Source: an uncultured Rickettsiales bacterium
GTDB taxonomy: Bacteria > Pseudomonadota > Alphaproteobacteria > Rickettsiales > UBA1997
Length of the DNA: 6,307 nt
Assembly (NCBI GenBank): GCA_937927795.1
Contig: CALBSF010000076.1
Location: 1-6,307, forward strand
Direction: 5' to 3'
Both the position numbers and the translations under genes were made by a program. Under the pieces are notes generated by a model. It was not told where the DNA came from. It did no database searches and worked only from the letters and a program-made list of their open reading frames with translations. This document shows, piece after piece, positions 1 to 4,439 of the stretch; within the stretch, counting starts at the first letter, position 1; the number at the start of each line of letters is the position of its first letter.

Positions 1-1
1 T

Positions 2-319
2 GATATTAAAATATCTGGAGTCAAGGTGGGAACTGTTGAAAGCCAGTCTTTAGATGAAAATGATTTTCGTGCAGCCCTAAAATTAAATATTGATTCTTCA
101 ATTAAATTACCTCTCGATTCTTCTGCAAAAATAGCTTCCGAAGGTCTTTTAGGTTCTAAATATTTATCGCTTACTCCAGGATCAGATGAGGAATTTTTAA
201 AAGAAGGTGGTGAAATCACTTTTACGCAGTCTTCGGTTAATTTAGAAGATTTGCTTGGAAAATTTATTTTTAATTCAAATTCCAAAGATGAAAATAAAAA
301 GGTTACTAATGAAAAATAA
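2..319 (+). CDS. mlaD: MlaD-type MCE-domain lipid-transport protein, C-terminal part (5' end outside window)
   Basis: The reading frame is open from the left edge and ends at TAA 317-319, giving the last 105 residues. It begins DIKISGVKVGTVES and continues through an alternating polar/hydrophobic stretch to SSAKIASEGLLGSKYLSLTPG, then a glycine turn (LKEGGEI) and a tail SVNLEDLLGKFIF. These are hallmarks of the MCE domain and C-terminal helix of MlaD: the 'G-V-x-V-G-x-V' strand and the 'GLLG-x-KY-x-x-L-x-PG' block. In characterised systems MlaD is an inner-membrane-anchored periplasmic hexamer. It works with the MlaFEB ABC transporter to move phospholipids between the inner membrane and the outer-membrane lipoprotein complex. 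The N-terminal membrane anchor should lie left of the window. The polar Asn/Lys-rich end (residues after FIFN) is unremarkable. The gene overlaps the next by 11 nt, so translation is probably coupled. GTG at 26 is an internal codon, not the start. Confidence 0.9.
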   Translation, partial: DIKISGVKVGTVESQSLDENDFRAALKLNIDSSIKLPLDSSAKIASEGLLGSKYLSLTPGSDEEFLKEGGEITFTQSSVNLEDLLGKFIFNSNSKDENKKVTNEK

Positions 320-722
320 TTTTATTGCTGCATTTTTTCTGCTTTTTTTTACCGGAACAATAAGCGCTTTTGCTCAAGAAAGCCAAGTGCAAACACAGGC
401 TTTTGATAACTCTTCTAATTTTAAAAATGTAGCAATGATCAGAGCTTTAAATAAAAGCACTGCAAAAAATTCAGTTTTAGAATTAAATATAAATGAAAAA
501 GTTAAATTTGGCTCTCTGGTTTTATTGGCTCACAAATGTTGGCAAGCGCCTTTAGATCAAAGACCAGAAAGTAAAGTTTTAATGGAAGTTTTTGAAGAAA
601 AAACCGAAGGAGAAAACAAAATTCTTTCAAGAATTTTCTACGGCTGGATGTTCGCCTCAAGCCCTTCAATTTCAAGCTTAGAACATCCAATTTACGATGT
701 TAATGTAGTTGGTTGTAAATAG
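309..722 (+). CDS. DUF2155-family exported protein (function unknown)
   Basis: This 137-residue protein starts at ATG 309. That start is chosen because it directly precedes a clear signal peptide (MKNN, then a hydrophobic run to about residue 17, with probable cleavage after AFA at residue 22) and has an AAAAAGG ribosome-binding site about 7 nt upstream. An in-frame upstream ATG at 255 would put polar residues ahead of the signal and lie deep in mlaD. The mature part matches the DUF2155 pattern: an 'L-x-K-x-T-A-x-x-S-x-L-E-L' strand (about 48-59), VKFGSL (66-70), and the end block YGWMFASSPSISSLEHPIYDV (111-131). Cys77 and Cys136 are the only cysteines and could form a disulfide, which fits a periplasmic location. 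DUF2155 is, to my knowledge, largely alphaproteobacterial and uncharacterised; its place next to mlaD hints at an envelope role, but that is inference. It overlaps mlaD by 11 nt and ends 3 nt before hemF. Confidence 0.9.
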   Translation: MKNNFIAAFFLLFFTGTISAFAQESQVQTQAFDNSSNFKNVAMIRALNKSTAKNSVLELNINEKVKFGSLVLLAHKCWQAPLDQRPESKVLMEVFEEKTEGENKILSRIFYGWMFASSPSISSLEHPIYDVNVVGCK

Positions 723-725
723 TTT

Positions 726-1601
726 ATGGATCTAAAAGAAAAGCAAGATAACGCCTCCAATTGGTTTAGCAATATTCGAGATTTAATTTGCAGTGAATTT
801 GAAACAATCGAAAAAGAATATTTTGATTCTAACAAAAGACCAATTGAGCTAGAATATCAAGAATTGCCAAAATTTGTTAGAAAAAATTGGAATCGTCAAG
901 ATGAAGCGGGAGAGGGCGGGGGCGGCGAAATGTCTTTAATGAAAGGTAATGTTTTTGAAAAAGTTGGGGTGAATTTTTCTAAGGTTTACGGTGAATTTTC
1001 TAAGGAGTTTAGAAAGCAAGTTCCAGGGGCTGAAGAATCTGGTAAATTTTGGGCAAGTGGAATTTCTTTGGTGGCACATATGAGATCGCCATTAGTGCCG
1101 GCGGTTCATATGAATACTCGTTTTATTTGCACTGAAAAATCTTGGTTTGGCGGCGGCGCTGATTTAAATCCGATGTTTGAAGATGAGGTTGATACTAAAG
1201 ATTTTCACCAGGCTTTTAAAGACGCCTGCGATAAAAGTGATCCAAATTACTATGAAAAATATAAAAAATGGTGCGATGAATATTTTTTTATAAAACATCG
1301 CTCCACCTCTCGCGGTGTAGGGGGAATCTTTTATGATTATCTAGATAGTGGTAATTTTGACAATGATTTTGAATTTACCAAAGATGTTGGTTTGGCGTTT
1401 TTAGATATTTTTCCAAAATTAGTCAGAAAGCATATGTTTAAAGGCTGGAATGACGAACAAAGACAACATCAATTAAGAAAACGTGGATTTTATGCAGAGT
1501 TTAATCTAATATATGATCGCGGAACCAAATTTGGTTTGATGACCAATGGTAATACCGAAGCAATATTAATGTCTCTTCCACCAATTGCTAAGTGGGACTG
1601 A
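726..1601 (+). CDS. hemF: Oxygen-dependent coproporphyrinogen III oxidase
   Basis: A 291-residue HemF, close to the usual family length. It catalyses the O2-dependent oxidative decarboxylation of coproporphyrinogen III to protoporphyrinogen IX in heme synthesis and is normally a soluble homodimer. Family blocks appear in order: the Gly-rich segment EGGGGEMSLMKGNVFEKVGVN (63-83), FWASGISLVAHMRSP (108-122), HMNTRF (128-133), WFGGGADLNP (140-149), the signature KKWCDEYF..KHR....RG.GGIFYD (180-204), and the C-terminal GFYAEFNLIYDRGTKFGL (254-271) with TEAILMSLPP. His118, His128, His161 and His191 occur at the spacing of the conserved histidines of E. coli HemF (metal ligands and proposed proton donor), so it should be active. 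The start ATG lies 3 nt after the DUF2155 stop; no strong Shine-Dalgarno is visible, so translation is probably coupled. An oxygen-dependent enzyme implies use of O2 at least part of the time. Confidence 0.97.
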   Translation: MDLKEKQDNASNWFSNIRDLICSEFETIEKEYFDSNKRPIELEYQELPKFVRKNWNRQDEAGEGGGGEMSLMKGNVFEKVGVNFSKVYGEFSKEFRKQVPGAEESGKFWASGISLVAHMRSPLVPAVHMNTRFICTEKSWFGGGADLNPMFEDEVDTKDFHQAFKDACDKSDPNYYEKYKKWCDEYFFIKHRSTSRGVGGIFYDYLDSGNFDNDFEFTKDVGLAFLDIFPKLVRKHMFKGWNDEQRQHQLRKRGFYAEFNLIYDRGTKFGLMTNGNTEAILMSLPPIAKWD

Positions 1602-1615
1602 ATTTAAATATAATC

Positions 1616-2332
1616 ATGCAAAAACTAGAAAAAATTTACGAAGGAAAGGCGAAAGTTCTTTATAAAACTGAAGATGAAAATTTTCTGATTCAATATTTTA
1701 AAGATGATGCTACGGCTTTTAATGCGCAAAAAAAAGCGGTGATCGAAGGAAAAGGTGTTTTAAATAATTTAATTTCAGAAAAAATCATGCTTGAAATGTC
1801 TAAAATAGGCATTCCAACTCATTTTGTGAAAAAAATAAATGAGCGCGAGCAGTTAATTAAAAAGGTTAAAATAATTCCTTTAGAAGTGATTATCAGAAAT
1901 GTTGCTGCCGGATCAATGGCTAAAAGGCTTGGAATTGAAGAAGGTTTGGAGCTTTCAAATGCAGTTTTTGAAATTTGCTACAAGGACGACGCGCTGCAAG
2001 ATCCTCTAATCAATGATGATCATGCAATTTATGTTTTAAAAGTTATAAATAAAACGCAGCTCGAAGAAATAAAAAACATGGCTTTAAAAATTAATCAAGC
2101 TTTGAGCGATATTTTTGCTAAAATTAATATTAAATTGGTTGATTTTAAGATTGAATTTGGCTTTGATAGTGATGGTAAAATCATTTTGGCTGATGAAATT
2201 AGTCCAGATGGTTGCAGATTGTGGGATAAATCAACTTTAGAAAAATTAGATAAAGATCGTTTTAGAAGGGATCTTGGAAATTTAGTTGAAGCTTACAAAG
2301 ACGTGGCTTCTCGTTTAGGAATTAAATTTTAA
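1616..2332 (+). CDS. purC: Phosphoribosylaminoimidazole-succinocarboxamide synthase (SAICAR synthetase)
   Basis: A 238-residue PurC, the normal length for a monofunctional bacterial enzyme. It joins CAIR and aspartate using ATP to form SAICAR in de novo purine synthesis. The N-terminal nucleotide-binding motif IYEGKAKVLY (7-16) and KDDATAFN (29-36) are present. Both family signatures are present: IIPLEVIIRNVAAGS (86-100) and LVDFKIEFG (174-182). The C-terminal DEISPDGCRLWD (193-204) is also typical. I start at ATG 1616 because the family begins directly with the 'K-x-Y-E-G-K-A-K' strand; an in-frame GTG at 1592 lies inside hemF and would add eight atypical residues. The gene begins 14 nt after the hemF stop and ends 4 nt before purS. 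No clear Shine-Dalgarno is visible. Confidence 0.97.
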   Translation: MQKLEKIYEGKAKVLYKTEDENFLIQYFKDDATAFNAQKKAVIEGKGVLNNLISEKIMLEMSKIGIPTHFVKKINEREQLIKKVKIIPLEVIIRNVAAGSMAKRLGIEEGLELSNAVFEICYKDDALQDPLINDDHAIYVLKVINKTQLEEIKNMALKINQALSDIFAKINIKLVDFKIEFGFDSDGKIILADEISPDGCRLWDKSTLEKLDKDRFRRDLGNLVEAYKDVASRLGIKF

Positions 2333-2336
2333 ACTT

Positions 2337-2579
2337 ATGAAAATCAGAATTTTAATTACACTTAAAAAAGGCGTTTTAGACACTCAAGGCAAAGCTATAG
2401 AAAATGCTTTAAATAAAAATTTAGGCTTTCATCAAATTTCTCAAGTTAGACAAGGAAAGGTTGTAGAGCTTGAAATTGCAGAAAGCAATACTGATAAAAT
2501 CAAAGAAATTGTTGATGAAATTTGCGATAAATTATTAGTTAATAAAATTATTGAAGATTATAAATACGAAGTTTTATAA
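2337..2579 (+). CDS. purS: Phosphoribosylformylglycinamidine synthase subunit PurS
   Basis: An 80-residue PurS, the family's typical size. It is the small dimeric bridging subunit of the three-part FGAM synthase, linking the glutaminase PurQ with the catalytic PurL so that ammonia can be channelled. Recognisable positions are LKKGVLDTQGKAI (9-21), the helix ending LGF (29-31), VRQGKVVELEI (38-48), and the end block CDKLLVNKIIEDYKYEV (63-79), which corresponds to the conserved 'C-x-K-L-L-x-N-x-x-I-E-x-Y' segment. It sits 4 nt after purC and 3 nt before purQ, a classic purine-operon order. A separate PurS implies the Bacillus/alphaproteobacterial three-subunit enzyme, so the PurL should be the short form; no purL is present here. 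Confidence 0.96.
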   Translation: MKIRILITLKKGVLDTQGKAIENALNKNLGFHQISQVRQGKVVELEIAESNTDKIKEIVDEICDKLLVNKIIEDYKYEVL

Positions 2580-2582
2580 ATT

Positions 2583-3260
2583 ATGAAATCAGCAGTAATT
2601 ACCTTTCCAGGCTCAAATTGTGATCGCGATGCGGTTGTGGCTTTGCAAAAAGTTGGCAGTAAAGTTCAAAAAATTTGGCACCAAGAAACTTCCCTTGATA
2701 ATGATCTAGATTTAATTGTGGTTCCAGGTGGATTTTCTTATGGCGATTATTTAAGAAGTGGCGCAATGGCAAAAATTTCTCCAGTAATGCAAGAGGTGAA
2801 AAGGCTTGCTGATAAAGGAACTAAAATAATTGGAATTTGTAATGGTTTTCAAATTCTAACCGAAAGCGGCCTGCTTCCAGGAGTATTGCTTCGCAACAAA
2901 AAAATTAAATTTATTTGTCGTTATGTAAATTTAAAGGTTGAAGATAATAAAACTGAATTTACTAAAAAATATAAACATAATCAGGTTTTAAAATTACCAA
3001 TTGCCCACATGGATGGTCAATATTTTGCGGACGCAGAAGTTTTAAAAAAATTAGAAGGTAATGGAAATATCGCTTTTCGTTATGTTGATGAATCTGGAAA
3101 TTCAAGTGATGAAGCTAATCCAAATGGCTCGGCTTTAAATATTGCGGGCGTTTTTAATGATAAAAAAAATGTTCTTGGAATGATGCCGCATCCAGAAAGA
3201 GCGATTGATGACGATACTGGCTCTGATGACGGTTTGTTAATGTTTAGTGGCTTAATATAA
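2583..3260 (+). CDS. purQ: Phosphoribosylformylglycinamidine synthase glutaminase subunit PurQ
   Basis: A 225-residue class I glutamine amidotransferase subunit, the normal PurQ length. It hydrolyses glutamine to supply ammonia to PurL for making FGAM from FGAR. The N-terminus AVITFPGSNCDRD (4-16) is typical of PurQ, as is VVPGGFSYGDYLRSGAMA (46-63). The catalytic triad is visible: nucleophile Cys86 in GICNGFQIL (84-92), and His203 and Glu205 in MMPHPERA (200-207). The oxyanion-region glycines are intact. The C-terminus is SDDGLLMFSGLI. It is the last gene of the + strand cluster. Its final two codons and stop lie in a 13-bp sequence (3252-3264) that is repeated exactly at 3402-3414 over the end of truA. 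In many alphaproteobacteria purL follows purQ; here a palindromic repeat and the convergent truA follow instead. Confidence 0.97.
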   Translation: MKSAVITFPGSNCDRDAVVALQKVGSKVQKIWHQETSLDNDLDLIVVPGGFSYGDYLRSGAMAKISPVMQEVKRLADKGTKIIGICNGFQILTESGLLPGVLLRNKKIKFICRYVNLKVEDNKTEFTKKYKHNQVLKLPIAHMDGQYFADAEVLKKLEGNGNIAFRYVDESGNSSDEANPNGSALNIAGVFNDKKNVLGMMPHPERAIDDDTGSDDGLLMFSGLI

Positions 3261-3420
3261 ACTTACCTAAATTGCTTTTGGATTTTTTTTCTGGATTGCC
3301 ACGCTTCGCTCGTAATGACGGTATAATGGACAAAATGCTGATCTCGTCATTGCGAGCGAAGCGTGGCAATCCAGGGAAAATATTTATCCACTCACATAAT
3401 TTTAATATAAACTTCCTAAA
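3252..3420. repeat. Direct repeats of 19-20 bp flanking a palindromic element
   Basis: TTAATATAAACTT occurs exactly at 3252-3264 and 3402-3414. Each is followed by CCTAAA (3266-3271 and 3415-3420), with one extra A at 3265 in the left copy. The two copies bracket about 130 bp (3272-3401) that contains the long inverted repeat. The left copy holds the end and stop of purQ; the right copy holds the end and stop of truA on the other strand. Bases just outside (C3251, T3401) do not match. This resembles a target-site duplication made when the palindromic element entered a junction where the two genes overlapped tail to tail. The duplication itself is seen directly; the insertion history is inference. 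Confidence 0.6.
3285..3380. repeat. Palindromic intergenic repeat, 30-36 bp arms (family 1)
   Basis: The arms at 3291-3320 and 3345-3374 are reverse complements at 29 of 30 positions. The exception, T3313 against G3352, is a U·G pair in + strand RNA. Two more wobbles and four T-A pairs extend the stem to 3285-3380. The loop is 24 nt (3321-3344) and contains TATAAT at 3322-3327. Each arm reads CGTCATTGCGAG, then GCGAAGC, then GTGGCAATCC in one direction, so each arm can also fold around a GAA loop. The stretch lies between the convergent purQ and truA, where it could stop both transcripts. However, the T-run (3283-3290) precedes rather than follows the hairpin on the + strand, so it is not a standard intrinsic terminator. 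Similar GCGAAGC-containing palindromes are scattered in many Rickettsiales-type genomes. It is too short to carry its own transposase. Confidence 0.88.
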
Positions 3421-4157
3421 AAATATAATCCGTAAGCTGGAGCGTTGGGACCTGATTTTTTGCGGTCTTTTGCTTGTAGAATATTTTTCATATCATTGCT
3501 ATTAATCTTATCAAGACCAATATAAACAAGGGTTCCAACGATGTTTCTTACCATGTGATGCAAAAAAGATTTTGCTTTTATGGTAATTAAAACTTCACTG
3601 CCATTTTTTTCAATTCTAATGTCTTCAATGGATCTTATTGGTGTTTTTGCTTGACATTCACTGTCTCTAAAAGAAGAAAAGTCATGATTGCCAATCAGAA
3701 ATTCACTTGCAAATTGCATTGCTGAAATATCGAGAGTTTTTGCTATATGCCAAGCTCGGTTTTTGTCAATTGTTAAAGGCGCGGTGCGATTGATAATCTT
3801 GTATAAATAAGATCTTTGCTTACTATCAAAGCGCGCATGAAAATTTTCATCAACTAATTCGCAGTCAATTATTACTATATTTTCGCTGCTCAAAAAATGA
3901 TTTAATCCTAAAATAATTTGGTGTTTTTCAAATTTTTTTTCTAAATCAAAATGCACCACCTGACCAAGGCTGTGAACGCCGGTGTCGGTTCTGCCGCAGG
4001 CAAAAATTTTAACTTTTTCTTGTGACATTTTAAAAATTGCATCCTCCAAAGCTTCTTCAATTGACTTGGTTTGAATATTAAATTGTTTTTGAAAACCGCA
4101 ATAATTAGAGCCGTCATATTCAATGGTTAATTTGTATCTTTGTTTGGTTTTTTGCAT
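3402..4157 (-). CDS. truA: tRNA pseudouridine(38-40) synthase
   Basis: A 251-residue TruA, normal for the family. It converts uridines 38-40 in the anticodon arm of many tRNAs to pseudouridine. The N-terminus YKLTIEYDGSNYCGFQKQ (8-25) is the usual first strand. Asp58 in GRTDTGVHSLGQVVHF (55-70) is the catalytic aspartate. KQRSYLYKI (113-121) holds the conserved tyrosine region, GNHDFSSFR (156-164) follows, then SFLHHMVRNIVGTL (197-210), and the end APAYGLYFLG (239-248) matches the 'A-P-x-x-G-L-x-L' close. The start ATG directly precedes the first strand; the upstream sequence in that orientation (AGCAATCAATA) shows no Shine-Dalgarno. It is convergent with purQ. On its 5' side a 264-bp repeat-rich gap separates it from addB on the same strand. 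It is intact despite repeats on both sides. The last six codons lie in the direct repeat shared with the purQ end. Confidence 0.97.
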   Translation of the reverse strand: MQKTKQRYKLTIEYDGSNYCGFQKQFNIQTKSIEEALEDAIFKMSQEKVKIFACGRTDTGVHSLGQVVHFDLEKKFEKHQIILGLNHFLSSENIVIIDCELVDENFHARFDSKQRSYLYKIINRTAPLTIDKNRAWHIAKTLDISAMQFASEFLIGNHDFSSFRDSECQAKTPIRSIEDIRIEKNGSEVLITIKAKSFLHHMVRNIVGTLVYIGLDKINSNDMKNILQAKDRKKSGPNAPAYGLYFLGSLY

Positions 4158-4170
4158 TATTGATTGCTAA

Positions 4171-4280
4171 TAGTTGTCATATCCAAACCCCGTCATCCTT
4201 GAAGCGAAGCTTCGAGGATCTTGCGTAGTCGTCATGTCAAAACCTCGTCATCCTTGAAGCGAAGCTTCGAGGATCTCGTG
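4171..4280 (+). repeat. Tandem duplication of a 55-bp unit (family 2 repeat, copies A and B)
   Basis: Positions 4171-4225 and 4226-4280 align without gaps at 49 of 55 bases, so the period is exactly 55. Each unit starts TAGTYGTCATRTC, continues with AAACC, and then carries the palindromic core (A: 4191-4221; B: 4246-4276), identical in both, which begins CGTCATCCTTGAAG. Within each core an 11-bp stem (A: 4195-4205 with 4209-4219) closes on a three-base GAA loop inside GCGAAGC, with one T·G wobble. It lies within the 264-bp gap between addB and truA, which shows no coding sequence. Confidence 0.88.
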
Positions 4281-4339
4281 AGTTTAGGCTCTGAAGATAA
4301 GACTCGCGAGATCCTCGAAGCTTCGCTTCAAGGATGGCG
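4246..4339. repeat. Long inverted repeat, 38-bp arms (family 2 copies B and C)
   Basis: Copy B with its right flank (4246-4283) and copy C (4302-4339) are reverse complements at 36 of 38 positions around an 18-nt loop (4284-4301). The two differences, T4248/G4337 and T4279/G4306, are U·G pairs in + strand RNA but A·C mismatches in - strand RNA, the strand on which addB and truA lie. Copy A (4191-4221) is also complementary to C, so A-C and B-C pairings compete. On the + strand TTTTT follows 12 nt after the arm (4351-4355); on the - strand only TTTT follows. It might end or slow transcription between addB and truA, but it reads best as a mobile-type palindromic repeat. No CRISPR-like spacers are present. 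Confidence 0.88.
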
Positions 4340-4384
4340 GGTGTCAAGAGTTTTTATCCTCAAAATATTTTGCATATATGTTAT

Positions 4385-4390
4385 ATTATA
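4385..4390 (-). promoter_or_regulatory. Possible -10 element (TATAAT) for truA
   Basis: On the - strand a consensus TATAAT lies just downstream of the addB stop and about 230 nt upstream of truA, in an AT-rich stretch. The hexamer 17 nt upstream (AGTTTC) is a poor -35 match. Transcription from here would run through the whole palindromic cluster before truA. In AT-rich DNA such hexamers are frequent by chance, so this is a weak call. Confidence 0.2.
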
Positions 4391-4399
4391 GATGGGAAA

Positions 4400-4439
4400 T
4401 GGCATTAGAAACTATTAGTCTTTACCTAGTTAAATGCCA
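4400..4439 (-). terminator. Weak terminator-like hairpin over the addB stop codon
   Basis: TGGCATT (4400-4406) pairs with AATGCCA (4433-4439), with an inner ACTA/TAGT pairing, around a short loop. On the - strand the stem begins at the Trp-His codons near the end of addB, includes the TAA (4424-4422) in its loop side, and is followed by TTTCCC. The stem is short and interrupted and the T-run is only three bases, so it may not function. Confidence 0.22.

Noticed and set aside
255..308. Earlier start for the DUF2155 gene at ATG 255
   Set aside because: It would add 18 residues ahead of a clean signal peptide and lie inside mlaD; ATG 309 has a good ribosome-binding site.
502..690. A 62-codon - strand open frame inside the DUF2155 gene
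   Set aside because: It lies opposite a well-supported coding gene, has no recognisable domain and no independent start signals.
905..926. G-rich patch in hemF that could form a two-layer quadruplex
   Set aside because: It encodes the conserved glycine-rich segment of HemF, so the G-richness is explained by protein sequence; there are not four runs of three Gs.
1592..1615. Earlier GTG start for purC at 1592
   Set aside because: It lies in the end of hemF and adds eight residues not seen in PurC; ATG 1616 matches the family N-terminus.
3285..3380. Standard bidirectional intrinsic terminator between purQ and truA
   Set aside because: The stem is far longer than usual, and on the + strand the T-run comes before rather than after the hairpin, so neither transcript ends in a U-tract after the stem. 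Some terminating effect is still possible.
3272..3505. A 77-codon + strand open frame (contains SSLRAKRGNPG) starting after purQ
   Set aside because: It consists of the translated palindromic repeat followed by the antisense of truA. The SLRAKRGNP string is a known by-product of translating this type of repeat; no ribosome-binding site or family match.
3941..4123. A 60-codon - strand open frame inside truA in another frame
   Set aside because: It overlaps the catalytic region of truA entirely, in a frame with no family resemblance.
4171..4339. CRISPR-like array
   Set aside because: Only two direct copies abut with no spacers between them, the third copy is inverted, and no cas gene is present. 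It is a palindromic repeat cluster.
4235..4347. TTGACA-like -35 boxes on the - strand at 4240-4235 and 4347-4342
   Set aside because: Both match the -35 consensus, but no -10-like hexamer lies 16-18 nt downstream; the sequence there is the palindromic core.
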